Notes: a model not told the origin generated them from the sequence alone. Positions 24,644-33,653 are shown, numbered from the stretch's first letter. The stretch: 34,471 bases of DNA from an uncultured cyanobacterium (GCA_903862155.1 CAIOXF010000191.1:1-34471); one strand, 5' to 3'. Made by a program: numbers and translations.

Positions 24644-24787
24644 TCAACAGCGTGGGTCGGGCCTAGCCGGTGTGCCGTTGCACGGCGCGCGCTGTGGTGG
24701 CCCTTGTGGTGGCCCTTGTGGAGGTCGTCGAGGCTGCGCCGGCTGCTGAAGGTTGCTCCCTGCCATCACGTGCTCCCTGCCATCACA

Positions 24788-25006
24788 ATGGCTGCAGCCG
24801 CCCCGCCAGCGATGACCGCCCAGCAGCCCTCCTCCACCCCCGGCGATGCTGCTGACCGGCCCGCCGAAACCGCCCATCCCCACGACTTCGAGGTGCAGAA
24901 GGAACTGCATCAGCAGATCCGCAACGACCCCGACTACGACGACTGGGAATACGGCACCGAGCCCCTGCCCCACGAGGCCTGGGTCAAGCAGCAACCGTCG
25001 GACTGA
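24788..25006 (+). CDS. small acidic hypothetical protein (~72 aa)
   Basis: MAAAAPPAMTAQQPSSTPGDAADRPAETAHPHDFEVQKELHQQIRNDPDYDDWEYGTEPLPHEAWVKQQPSD; non-repetitive acidic C-terminal half. The upstream extension to 24704 runs through tandem repeats and is less likely. Confidence 0.6.
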   Translation: MAAAAPPAMTAQQPSSTPGDAADRPAETAHPHDFEVQKELHQQIRNDPDYDDWEYGTEPLPHEAWVKQQPSD

Positions 25007-26159
25007 GCCGCCGTGCCAGGGGCAGGGCGGCGAGGCATACCATCGCCGTGGCCAGCCACAGACCCGCCCCGTGGCGCTGGGTGTCGAGCGCCAGGCCGGC
25101 GATTAGCGGTGCCCCGAAGGCACTGATCGCAAAGCACTGGGAGAACAGGGCCATGGCCAGGCCCTGATGGGTGTACGGGGTGAGCTCGATCACCGCTTCC
25201 GTGGCGATCGGCAGAAAGGCCGCTTCCCCCAGGGCCAGGGGCAGCTGGGCCAGCAGCACCAGCAGCAGCCCACGCGAGCTCAGCGTGGAGGCTGCCAGCA
25301 GCGCCGTGCCTGCGGTGAAGCACACCAGGCTGAGGCTCAAGCCCACCCGCACGGGCCGCTTGGCCAGGGCCTGCCCCACCGGCCACTGGATCAGCAGCAG
25401 CAGGCCCAGCTGCAGGCCGATCAGGAGGGCCCCCAGGCTCTCGGCCATGGCCGGCCGTTGCAGGCCGCCCCGCACCAGATCCAGCGGCAGGGCGCTCTGC
25501 ATCAGGGCTGGCAGGCTCGTGGCCACCAAGGTGATCAGCAGCACCGGCACCAGCGGCGGCAGCCAGCTGCCCCAGCGGGCCTGGCGCTCCTCGCTGCGGC
25601 CCGGCGGATTCGGCAGGCGCCGCCACAGCAGCAGCAGGCCCATGGCCAGCACGCAGGTGATGTCCACCACGTAGATGCCGCGCAGCAATCCGGCGGCGCT
25701 GAGTCCGGCCCCGATCAGCGCGCCCGAGGCGATTCCCAGGGCATCGGCGCTGCGCACCAGCGCATACCCCCGGCCCGAGGGGATCGGTGCCGGGCCGGTG
25801 GTGCAGGCCAGGGGCACCGCCAGCTCGATCGCTGGCCAGTAGAGCCCCATCGACGTGCCCAGGAGGAGCTGACCCACCAGGTAGGCCCCGAAACCCTCGG
25901 CACCCAGTAGGCGCAGATCCCCCAGCAGGGAGGCCACCACGGCGATCAGCACCGGCACGGCGCAGTTCACGCCCGCATCGAGCAGCAGCCCGCTCACGAA
26001 GCGTCCGCCCGTGCCCACCAGGGCAGCCAGGGCCACGCCGAGGGTCACCTGGGAGGCGCTGAAATCCTCCTGGTGGAACACCAGGGGGGTGAGGTAAAGC
26101 ACCCCGCCGGCCCCGAGGGCGCCGATCAGGCGCACGACGGCCACCTCGCGCAGCGCCAC
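24984..26159 (-). CDS. major facilitator superfamily (MFS) transporter
   Basis: Polytopic sequence with VALREVAVVRLIGALGAGGVLYLTPLVFHQEDFSASQVTLGVALAALVGTGGRFVSGLLLDAG and a C-terminal PYTHQGLAMALFSQCFAISAFGAPLIAG. GTG start at 26159 chosen because the longer frame overlaps the divergent gene. Confidence 0.85.
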   Translation of the reverse strand: MALREVAVVRLIGALGAGGVLYLTPLVFHQEDFSASQVTLGVALAALVGTGGRFVSGLLLDAGVNCAVPVLIAVVASLLGDLRLLGAEGFGAYLVGQLLLGTSMGLYWPAIELAVPLACTTGPAPIPSGRGYALVRSADALGIASGALIGAGLSAAGLLRGIYVVDITCVLAMGLLLLWRRLPNPPGRSEERQARWGSWLPPLVPVLLITLVATSLPALMQSALPLDLVRGGLQRPAMAESLGALLIGLQLGLLLLIQWPVGQALAKRPVRVGLSLSLVCFTAGTALLAASTLSSRGLLLVLLAQLPLALGEAAFLPIATEAVIELTPYTHQGLAMALFSQCFAISAFGAPLIAGLALDTQRHGAGLWLATAMVCLAALPLARRLSPTVAA

Positions 26160-26191
26160 GGGAAACTGGGTGATCCAAGTTCGCCCCGTTC

Positions 26192-27835
26192 GTGCCCGTT
26201 CTGCCGGCTGCGTCACGACTGGTTGCGTCAAGGGCGAGGGGGCGGCTGCGGCGGCGGGTGATGGGCCTGGCCTCCAGTGTGCTGCTCGCCGTGCCCCTGC
26301 AGGCGCAGGCGGCCGACCAGCTGCAGCTCCAGCTCGATGGCCTGGAGCTGCCACTGGATCTGGTGGAGCTGGAGGCCTGGAGCCGGGATCCCGCCCGCAA
26401 TCGCGGTGATCTGGCGGTGTGGCTCAACCTGCTGGAGCCCCAGAGCCGCGACGGCCTGATCCGCCTGCTGCAGGCACCGTTGCTGCGGGATCGCAGCTTC
26501 GGGCTGCAGCTGCTGGGCAGCTGGAGCGGTGAGCAGATGCTTCAGGAGGTGGGTGAACTGATCACCACGCCCAGCGGCCAGAGCACCGCGCCGCTGCTGC
26601 TCAGCACCCTGAGGCAGTTGCTGCAGCGCCAGGAGTCGGTCACCACGATCGAGCTGCTGCGGGCCCTGCCGGAGCCCAAGGTGGTGCTGCGCATCGATGC
26701 GCTGTTGGAGTTGGCCCAGCAGTGGCGGGGCCAACTCGCCCTGCAGCGCCAGGCCCTGGGCAGGCTGCAGAGCCTGGCCCTGCCCCGCCGCACCTACCGC
26801 GCCCCGGCCCTGAGCTCCGACGGCGCGGGGCAGCCCCGGCGGGTGCTGGTGCCGGTGGCCCATCGCCCGGCCCCTCTTCCGGTGGAGGTGTGGCCCAGCC
26901 GGGATCCCGCCTTCGGACCCTGGGTGCTGCTGATGCCAGGCCTCGGCGGCGACCCCGACCAGCTGAGCTGGCTCGCGGCGGCAGTGGCAGACCGGGGCTG
27001 GCCGGTGGTGGTGCTCGAGCACCCCGGCAGTGACGGCAAGGCGATGAAGGCCTCCCTCAATGGCCAGCGCCCGCCACCGGGGGCCGAGAGCCTGCCGGAT
27101 CGGCTTCAGGATCTGCAGGCGGTGCTCGCTGCCCAGCGCAATGGCGCCCTCGGATCCCTGGGCCCTGGCCAGGCGGGCCGGCAGGGGGTGGTGCTGATGG
27201 GCCATTCCCTGGGGGGGCTTACGGCGCTGATGGCGGCGGGGTTGAAACCGGAGCGCGGCCTGGAGCGCCGCTGCCAGCGGGCCCTCGACCGCCTGCCGCT
27301 CACCAACCTCTCGCGGCTGCTGCAGTGCCAGATCCCCGAGGTGCCCGCGCTGGCCCGGCTGCGGCCCGGCACGGGTGCTACCCCCCTGGTGGCGGTGGTG
27401 GCCTTCAACAGCTTTGGTGGGTTGCTCTGGCCGCGCGATGGCCTGGAGCCCCTGCAGGTCCCCGTGCTGCTGGTGGGGGGAAGCCTGGATCTGATCACCC
27501 CGCCGATCAGCGAGCAGCTGCCGCCCTTCACCCTGGCCACCAACCCCCGCAGCCGCCTGGTGCTGGTGCAGGGCGGCAGCCACTTCTCCCCGGTGCGGGT
27601 GTCGCAGCAGGGGGAGGCCCTGTTCCAGCTGGGCGATGAGCTGGTGGGGATCGAGCCCCAGCGGGTGCAGACCCTGCTGCTGGGTCTCACCACCGAGTTT
27701 CTGCAGAGCCTGCGCCAGCCGCTGCTGCTGTCGCCCCAGCAGCGCCAGCAAGACGGCATCACCGCCTGGGTGCTCGACCGTCGCCAGGCCCGCCAGTGGT
27801 GGGGAAGCCTGCCCCGCCGGGAGCTCATTCCCTAA
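26192..27835 (+). CDS. alpha/beta hydrolase with N-terminal DUF1400-like domain, probably exported
   Basis: Signal-peptide-like N-terminus (RLRRRVMGLASSVLLAVPLQAQAADQLQLQLDGLELPLDLVELEAW), GHSLGGLTALMAAG nucleophile elbow, GGSHFSP near the C-terminus. GTG 26192 or ATG 26261 start. Confidence 0.85.
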   Translation: MPVLPAASRLVASRARGRLRRRVMGLASSVLLAVPLQAQAADQLQLQLDGLELPLDLVELEAWSRDPARNRGDLAVWLNLLEPQSRDGLIRLLQAPLLRDRSFGLQLLGSWSGEQMLQEVGELITTPSGQSTAPLLLSTLRQLLQRQESVTTIELLRALPEPKVVLRIDALLELAQQWRGQLALQRQALGRLQSLALPRRTYRAPALSSDGAGQPRRVLVPVAHRPAPLPVEVWPSRDPAFGPWVLLMPGLGGDPDQLSWLAAAVADRGWPVVVLEHPGSDGKAMKASLNGQRPPPGAESLPDRLQDLQAVLAAQRNGALGSLGPGQAGRQGVVLMGHSLGGLTALMAAGLKPERGLERRCQRALDRLPLTNLSRLLQCQIPEVPALARLRPGTGATPLVAVVAFNSFGGLLWPRDGLEPLQVPVLLVGGSLDLITPPISEQLPPFTLATNPRSRLVLVQGGSHFSPVRVSQQGEALFQLGDELVGIEPQRVQTLLLGLTTEFLQSLRQPLLLSPQQRQQDGITAWVLDRRQARQWWGSLPRRELIP

Positions 27836-27844
27836 AGGCGAGCT

Positions 27845-28879
27845 CTAGCCGTAGCTCACCCGCGGATCCAGCAGGGCCACCAGCAGATCCACCGCAACCG
27901 TCACCAGCACCACCAGGGCGGCCACCACCACCACGATGCCCTGCACCAGCGGGTAGTCGCGCTGGCCGATCGCCTCCTGCAGCCGGAAGGCGATGCCCGG
28001 CCAGGAGTAGGTGACTTCGATCAGCAGCGCTCCTCCGATCAGCGACGCCACGGTGATGCCGGTGATCGTGAGCACCGGCAACAGGGCGTTGGGCAGGGCA
28101 TGGCGCAGCACCACCCGGGCCTCCCCGAGGCCGCGGCTGCGGGCCGCTTCCACGTAGTCGGAGCCGAGGCTTCGGCGCAGGTTGAGCCGCAGGGCATTGG
28201 CAAAGATGCCGCTGAGCAGCAGGCCCAGGGTGCTGGCGGGCAGCACCAGATGGCGCAGCGCCCCCCCGAAGGTGCTCCAGCCGCCGCCGGCCAGGGCCTG
28301 CTGCAGACCATCCAGGAGGTAGAAGCCGCTGCCTTCGGGCGGTGCAAGCGTGGGGGGGAAGCGTCCCCCCACCGGCAGCCAGCCCAGCCCCACCGCAAAC
28401 ACCAGCTGCACCACCATCGCCGCCCAGAACGGCGGCAGGGCGTAGGTGCCGATCCCGTAGACCCGGCCGGCCAGATCCAGCTTTCCCTCCGGCCGCGCGA
28501 TGCCGCTGAAGCCCACCGCCAGCCCCACAACAGCCGCGATCAGCAGGGCCGTGGCCCCCAGCTCCAGGCTGGCCGGCAGGCTCTGGCGGATCACCTCGGT
28601 CACGGGCTGTTGGTTGGTGAGGGAGTTGCCCAGATCGCCCTTCAGGAGCTGCAGCAGGAACTGGCCGTATTGCTCCAGCAAGGAGCGATCCAGGCCCAGC
28701 TGCGCCCGCAGCGCCGCCCGCGCCGCCTCCGGCGCCCGGGTGCCGAGCAGCGCATCGATCGGATCCCCCGGCGCCACCCGCAGCAGCAGGAACACCAGGC
28801 TGGCGATCAGCCAAAGCATCACCGGCGCCAGGGCCAGCCGGGCCAGCAAATAGCGCAGCAGGGTGCGGCGACGGCTCAT
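27845..28879 (-). CDS. peptide/nickel-type ABC transporter permease (DppB-like)
   Basis: MSRRRTLLRYLLARLALAPVMLWLIASLVFLLLRVAPGDPIDALLG ... YVEAARSRGLGEARVVLRHALPNALLPVLTITGITVASLIGGALLIEVTYSWPG (EAA loop and DppB signature). Confidence 0.93.
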   Translation of the reverse strand: MSRRRTLLRYLLARLALAPVMLWLIASLVFLLLRVAPGDPIDALLGTRAPEAARAALRAQLGLDRSLLEQYGQFLLQLLKGDLGNSLTNQQPVTEVIRQSLPASLELGATALLIAAVVGLAVGFSGIARPEGKLDLAGRVYGIGTYALPPFWAAMVVQLVFAVGLGWLPVGGRFPPTLAPPEGSGFYLLDGLQQALAGGGWSTFGGALRHLVLPASTLGLLLSGIFANALRLNLRRSLGSDYVEAARSRGLGEARVVLRHALPNALLPVLTITGITVASLIGGALLIEVTYSWPGIAFRLQEAIGQRDYPLVQGIVVVVAALVVLVTVAVDLLVALLDPRVSYG

Positions 28880-30483
28880 CGGGCCCTGCGCAGCTCCTGC
28901 AGCAGCACCCGGCCCGAACCGTCGTAGCGGGGCCTGCTCACCGGTGGCCGGGCCCAGGCCCGCGGCGCCACCAACCACAGCGGCAGATAGGGATTGGCCC
29001 TGGCGGTGCGGTGCTGAATGCCCTGCAGCAGCGCCACCCTGGGGCGCCCCTGCAGGGCAGCGCTCTGGCGCAGCTGCTCCTGGAGCCCGGGGGCGGCCCA
29101 GAAGCTGCCGCTGGCGGCGCTGGCGCCCTTGAGGCAGCGGTTGCCCTGCTCCTGGTCGCAGCCCAGCAGGGGCACCAGGTAGTTGTCGGCGTCGGGGAAG
29201 TCGCCCATCCAGTCGAGCAGGATCAGCGGGAAAGCCCCGTCCCCCAGCTGGCGATAGGCGGTGGTGGACTCCATGCCGTTCACCTCCAGCCGCACGCAGT
29301 CGCCGAGATCCTGCCGCAGCTGGGCCTGCCAGGTGAGGGCGAACAGGCGGTCGGTGGGGATGTTGGAGCGGAAGGTGAGCGGCAGGTTCAGCACCTTGCC
29401 GTTGCAGTAGCCCGCCTGGCGGTAGAGGCGGCGGGCGCGGCCCGGGTTGTAGGAGGGCCAGGCGTGGGGCAGGGCCCCGGGCAGGCTCGGCGGCACCAGG
29501 TCCCGCAGGGGGTCGCGCAGGCCCAGGCTCACCCGCCGGCTGATCGTGCCGCGATCCAGGCTGTAGGCCACCGCCTGGCGGAGGCGCGGATCGTTCAGGG
29601 GTGGCTGGTCGGTGAGCAGGGTGAGGTAGCCGATCTCCAGGGCTGGCCCCTTGCCTTCCCGCAGCCGGCCGCGTTGGGCAGCGCGGTGCAGGGCGGCCTG
29701 CTGGTCGATCTCCAGGCTGGTGGAGAGCAGCACATCCACTTCGCCGCTCTGCAGGGCGCCGAACAGGGCGGTGGAGTTGCTCAGGGTCAGCAGATCCAGC
29801 CCCCGGTTGGCGGGCCGCTGGCCCCAGTAGCCGCCAAAGGGATCCAGCCGCTGCTTCTGGTCGCTGAAACTCACCAATCGGTAGGGACCGGTTCCCACGA
29901 AGCGGTTGTTGAGCAGGCGGCGGCTGGACTTCTGGTAGGCCGTGGGGGAGAGCGGCGTGAGGTTCACGGCGCTCAGCAGCCGGGGCAGGGCGCCGTAGGG
30001 GCGCTTGAGGGTGAGCTCGATCTCGTGGCTGCCGGTGGCCCGCACGCTCGCCACCCGGTCGCCCAGCAGGTAGCTGAGCTTGCCGATCGCCAGGAAGCGC
30101 TGCAGGGTGAACACCATGGCCGCGGCGTCGAAGGGGGTGCCGTCGTGGAAGCGCACCCCCCGCCGCAGGCTCAGCCGGGCCGTCAGGCCATCCGGTGAAA
30201 CCCGCGGCAACCCCAGCGCCAGGCGGGGTTCAAGCCGTCCCTTGGCATCGATGGCATACAGCGTGTCGCCGATCGCGCTGAGCAGCTGCATGGCGCCGAA
30301 GGTGTAGGCGCCGGCGGGATCGACGGTGTCGATGCGGTTTTTGCTGGCCACCACCAGGCGACCGTCCGGAGATGGTGGTGCGGCAATCAGGCCGCAACCC
30401 CCCAGCAGGGGACTAAGGCAGAACAGCAGAGACGCCAGCGGGGCGGTGTTGCGCAGGGCCCACGGACGACGGCTGCGCCCCAT
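28876..30483 (-). CDS. ABC transporter family 5 solute-binding protein (peptide/nickel type)
   Basis: LLGGCGLIAAPPSPDG (lipobox LGGC), LRRGVRFHDGTPFDAAAMVFTLQRF, VGTGPYRLVSF, LRQAVAYSLDRGTI; SBP family 5 hallmarks. 4-nt ATGA overlap with the permease. Confidence 0.93.
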   Translation of the reverse strand: MGRSRRPWALRNTAPLASLLFCLSPLLGGCGLIAAPPSPDGRLVVASKNRIDTVDPAGAYTFGAMQLLSAIGDTLYAIDAKGRLEPRLALGLPRVSPDGLTARLSLRRGVRFHDGTPFDAAAMVFTLQRFLAIGKLSYLLGDRVASVRATGSHEIELTLKRPYGALPRLLSAVNLTPLSPTAYQKSSRRLLNNRFVGTGPYRLVSFSDQKQRLDPFGGYWGQRPANRGLDLLTLSNSTALFGALQSGEVDVLLSTSLEIDQQAALHRAAQRGRLREGKGPALEIGYLTLLTDQPPLNDPRLRQAVAYSLDRGTISRRVSLGLRDPLRDLVPPSLPGALPHAWPSYNPGRARRLYRQAGYCNGKVLNLPLTFRSNIPTDRLFALTWQAQLRQDLGDCVRLEVNGMESTTAYRQLGDGAFPLILLDWMGDFPDADNYLVPLLGCDQEQGNRCLKGASAASGSFWAAPGLQEQLRQSAALQGRPRVALLQGIQHRTARANPYLPLWLVAPRAWARPPVSRPRYDGSGRVLLQELRRAR

Positions 30484-30491
30484 TCAAGGGC

Positions 30492-30704
30492 TCAGGCCGG
30501 GCGGCCGGGGCGATGGTGGGGCTTGGCGACCACCTGCTGCAGGGAAATTTCAAACACCTGGGAGCCATGACGGCCCAGGGGCCAGGCCCGCAGCCAGCAG
30601 CGGTCGTGGGAGGCGTCCACGCCGATCACTTGATAGAGCTGCTCGTCACCAGCGATGCGAACGGTGTCGCCCTGGTGGGGCAGGAGGGGGGAGGCGGTTG
30701 TCAT
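30492..30704 (-). CDS. small conserved hypothetical protein (~70 aa)
   Basis: MTTASPLLPHQGDTVRIAGDEQLYQVIGVDASHDRCWLRAWPLGRHGSQVFEISLQQVVAKPHHRPGRPA; compact beta-rich-looking domain; ATG at 30704. Confidence 0.7.
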   Translation of the reverse strand: MTTASPLLPHQGDTVRIAGDEQLYQVIGVDASHDRCWLRAWPLGRHGSQVFEISLQQVVAKPHHRPGRPA

Positions 30705-30796
30705 ACGGAACGGGTAATAAGACCATGCTCCGGAGGCTTCGGACCCATGACTGTTCATCCCGCTACAAATCGTGGCGATGGTGTGGGGATGGGCAC

Positions 30797-30837
30797 GAAG
30801 CCAGTGGTTGGGGAACCGGTGCCAGGGAAGCCAGTGG
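30797..30837. repeat. imperfect ~30-bp direct repeat (gaagccagtgg core) in intergenic DNA
   Basis: gaagccagtgg at 30797..30807 and 30827..30837, with further partial similarity after each core (ttggggaaccgg / ccggggccgg). Confidence 0.5.
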
Positions 30838-30972
30838 CCGGGGCCGGCCTGAGGGTGGGGTGGGTTTCTTAAGGATTGCTTCCACTCTGCCCCGTCCTGG
30901 GCCCTTGGCGCCAGGGCGGGTGATGCGGACCTCTGATATCCGTGATAATCCCGCCAGTACACCCGTGTCGGG

Positions 30973-32310
30973 TCAGAGGGTGCGCAGGCAGGCCGCCACT
31001 GCCTGCACTTCCTCCAGGGCTTCAATGGCACCCAGGGCCGCGCGGAACTGGGCTTCCTGCACGTCGTGGGTGATGACCACGATCTCGGCCCGGCCCTCGG
31101 CCGCTTCAGCGCTGCGCTCGAACTGCACGATCGACTGGATCGACACCCCCGCCTGGCCGAAGCAGCTGCCGATCTTGCCGATCACGCCGGCCTCGTCGGT
31201 GGTGCGCAGGCGCACGTAGTTGCGGTGGGTGGTGAGGCTGCTGTCCACCAGGCGGCACTGGCGCCAGCTGCTGGCCGCCAGCAGGGGATCCAGGGGGGCC
31301 TGGGCCTGGGAGCCACTCACCTGGCGAATGCCGGCGATGTTGAGGATGTCGGCCACCACGGCGGAGGAGGTGGGGCCTGCTCCGGCGCCGGGGCCGTAGA
31401 ACATCACCCGGCCCACCGGATCCCCCTCCACGAGGATCGCGTTGTTGACCCCGTGCACCCCGGCAAGCGGATGGTCTTTGGGCACCAGGGTGGGGTGCAC
31501 GCGCACGTCCAGCAGCTGGTGGGGCGCCTCGCCGCTCGCTACGGCGTCGGCCCCCAGGTGCTGGGCCACCGCCAGCAGCTTCACGCCGTAGCCCAGCTGG
31601 GCCGCGTAGGCCACATCGCGGGAATCGAGCCTGTCGATGCCCTCGGTGGGGATGGCGGCGCGCTCCACTCGGCCGCCGTAGGCCAGGCCCGCCAGGATCG
31701 CGATCTTGTCGGCCGCGTCGCCGCCCTGCACATCGGCGGCGGGATCGGCCTCGGCGTAGCCCAGCCGCTGGGCATCGGCCAGAACGTCGGCATAGGCGGC
31801 GCCCTCATCCGCCATGCGGCTGAGGATGTAGTTGGTGGTGCCGTTGATGATGCCGCTCACCCGCTGGATGCGGTTGCCGCCCAGCGACTGCTTCAGCGGC
31901 TCGATGATCGGGATGCCGCCGCCCACCGCGGCTTCGATCAGCACATACACGCCCTTGGCCGCGGCGGCGGCGTTGATTTCCTCGCCGTAGCGGGCGATCA
32001 CGGCCTTGTTGGCGGTCACCACCGGCTTGCCGGCGTTGATCGCCCGCAGGATCAGGCTGCGGGCCGGCTCCAGGCCGCCCATCACCTCCACCACGATGTC
32101 CACGGCCGGATCGTCCACCACCGCTTCCGGATCGGTGGTGAGCAGCTCCGGCGCCAGCTCCACCGGCCGGGGACGGCTGAGATCGCGCACGGCTACCCGT
32201 TTGAGCGCCAGTTCGCCCACCAGCGGATGGCGGCCCTCGGGGTTGGCCAGGATGCCGGCAACGCCTGCCCCCACCGTGCCGAGGCCGAGCAAGCCGATGC
32301 CGATGGTCAT
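30973..32310 (-). CDS. hom: homoserine dehydrogenase with C-terminal ACT domain
   Basis: MTIGIGLLGLGTVGAGVAGIL..., NGTTNYILSRM, GYAEADPAADVQGGDAADKIAILA; C-terminal ACT-like TTDEAGVIGKIGSCFGQAGVSIQSIVQ. Confidence 0.96.
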   Translation of the reverse strand: MTIGIGLLGLGTVGAGVAGILANPEGRHPLVGELALKRVAVRDLSRPRPVELAPELLTTDPEAVVDDPAVDIVVEVMGGLEPARSLILRAINAGKPVVTANKAVIARYGEEINAAAAAKGVYVLIEAAVGGGIPIIEPLKQSLGGNRIQRVSGIINGTTNYILSRMADEGAAYADVLADAQRLGYAEADPAADVQGGDAADKIAILAGLAYGGRVERAAIPTEGIDRLDSRDVAYAAQLGYGVKLLAVAQHLGADAVASGEAPHQLLDVRVHPTLVPKDHPLAGVHGVNNAILVEGDPVGRVMFYGPGAGAGPTSSAVVADILNIAGIRQVSGSQAQAPLDPLLAASSWRQCRLVDSSLTTHRNYVRLRTTDEAGVIGKIGSCFGQAGVSIQSIVQFERSAEAAEGRAEIVVITHDVQEAQFRAALGAIEALEEVQAVAACLRTL

Positions 32311-32378
32311 GCCTGAGGTGTGCCGGAGTCGGGCGATCCTAGAAATCTGCGGGTTGCCGGCACTGCGCCGGCTGCTCT

Positions 32379-32810
32379 TCAGCCCGCCAGGGCCCGGGCC
32401 TGGGCCTGCATCAGCTTGAGGATGTTGAGAAAGCCGTTGGCCCGCGATGGGGTGAGGCTGGCCTGCAGGCCGGTGGCGGCGATGAAGGCAGGATCCATGC
32501 CGGCGGCCTGCGCGGGCGTCAGCCCTTCCAGCCCCTCGATCAGCAGCGCCAGCAGGCCCTTGGTGATGGCTGCATCCGAGTCGCCCTGCCAGTGGAGGGT
32601 GCCGTTCTGCAGCTCACCCACCACGTACACCTGGCTCACGCAGCCCTTCACCTTGTGCTCGTCGGTGCGCAGCTCCTCCGGGAAGGGCTGGAGCTTCTTG
32701 GCCAGCCAGAGCACGTATTCGTAGCGGCGCTTGGGGTCGGCCGTGGTGCTCAGCCGCTCCACGATCCGATCCAGCGCCGGGCTGCCGGTGCTCTTGGGGC
32801 TGGCGCTCAT
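32379..32810 (-). CDS. sufE: SufE family cysteine desulfuration protein
   Basis: YEYVLWLAKKLQPFPEELRTDEHKVKGCVSQVYVVGELQNGTLHWQGDSDAAITKGLLALLIEGLEGLTP; KGCVSQV with the SufE active-site Cys. Confidence 0.93.
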   Translation of the reverse strand: MSASPKSTGSPALDRIVERLSTTADPKRRYEYVLWLAKKLQPFPEELRTDEHKVKGCVSQVYVVGELQNGTLHWQGDSDAAITKGLLALLIEGLEGLTPAQAAGMDPAFIAATGLQASLTPSRANGFLNILKLMQAQARALAG

Positions 32811-33334
32811 CGCTGCCGACGCCACAGGGCCGCTCCGCCCAGCCCGCCCAGGGCTACCAGGCCGGCGAGGGCTAGGGGCTGAGGTTGCTGCAGGGCGTTG
32901 CGGGCATCCCACCAGGTGCGCTCCACCAGGCTGGGCCGGTTGGCTTGGCTCGCTGGCTGCTGGGAGCCGTTGTCGCTTGCGGCGGGGAGTTCGAGGTAGT
33001 CGCGGTGGCCAGGGCCCTGGTCCACCTGCACCTCCCAGCCGGCACCGGCACCCTTCGGCACCTGGAACTGCAGGCTGCCCTGGGCGTCGGTGCGGCCCAA
33101 GGCAAGGGTTGTGCCATCGGGGGCCACCAGGCGCACCTCCGCATGGCTGGCCGGCTGGTTGGCGCTGAACCGGCTCTGCAGCAGCAGCGCATCGGTGAGG
33201 CCGCTCACCCGCTCCAGGCTGCTTTCGATGGCGTGGGCCTGGGCCGATCCCTGGCCAGCCGCAGCCACAACAGCGGCAACGCCGGCTAGCCCCAGCGCAA
33301 CGCCGCAGACCCGGCCCACACGATGACCATGCAT
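32807..33334 (-). CDS. membrane-anchored periplasmic protein, possibly NikL/CbiL-like metal-uptake accessory
   Basis: Signal peptide (VALGLAGVAAVVAAAGQGSAQA|HAIESSL...), Ig/carboxypeptidase-regulatory-like repeat (AEVRLVAPDGTTLALGRTDAQGSLQFQVPK), C-terminal TM followed by WRRQR. Overlaps sufE start by 4 nt. Confidence 0.75.
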   Translation of the reverse strand: MHGHRVGRVCGVALGLAGVAAVVAAAGQGSAQAHAIESSLERVSGLTDALLLQSRFSANQPASHAEVRLVAPDGTTLALGRTDAQGSLQFQVPKGAGAGWEVQVDQGPGHRDYLELPAASDNGSQQPASQANRPSLVERTWWDARNALQQPQPLALAGLVALGGLGGAALWRRQR

Positions 33335-33348
33335 GGCACTCCTCTCGA

Positions 33349-33648
33349 TCAGGACGCCTTCCAGCGACTATCGCGCTGCTTGCCCACCTGCACCATCCGC
33401 ACCATCGAGCTCACCATCATCGACAGCGCGTCGCTGTTCTGGCCGCGGGCCTGGAGTTCGGAAGCGATCACACGTTCGGCGGCGGTGGCCACGGGAGCGG
33501 CCGTGCTGACCGTTGCGGGTTTGGCGGCTGAAGGAGCTGGGGGCAGAGCAGCGAACAGATCCAAGGCCGGAACCGGAGCTTTAACCAGGATTGGATCCTT
33601 GCAGACCTGCCCCAGCTCCGCGAGCAGGTTTGCGGGGTTGTGAAACAT
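33349..33648 (-). CDS. hypothetical protein (~99 aa)
   Basis: MFHNPANLLAELGQVCKDPILVKAPVPALDLFAALPPAP...ATAAERVIASELQARGQNSDALSMMVSSMVRMVQVGKQRDSRWKAS; in the gap between two same-strand genes. Confidence 0.6.
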   Translation of the reverse strand: MFHNPANLLAELGQVCKDPILVKAPVPALDLFAALPPAPSAAKPATVSTAAPVATAAERVIASELQARGQNSDALSMMVSSMVRMVQVGKQRDSRWKAS

Positions 33649-33653
33649 CGGGC

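Noticed and set aside
24644-24994. 116-aa minus-strand ORF with PPQGPPQGPPQ repeat
   Set aside because: The repeat is the reverse reading of the tandem duplication at 24695..24718; the ORF overlaps the better-supported plus-strand small ORF.
26228-27751. 507-aa antisense ORF across the alpha/beta hydrolase
   Set aside because: Gln/His/Leu-rich shadow ORF; the sense frame has a signal peptide and GHSLGG motif.
29011-30198. 395-aa plus-strand ORF opposite the ABC solute-binding protein
   Set aside because: Shadow ORF; the minus-strand frame has lipobox and SBP family 5 motifs.
31066-32316. 416-aa antisense ORF covering hom
   Set aside because: His/Gly/Gln/Ala-rich mirror of the hom coding frame, not a real protein.
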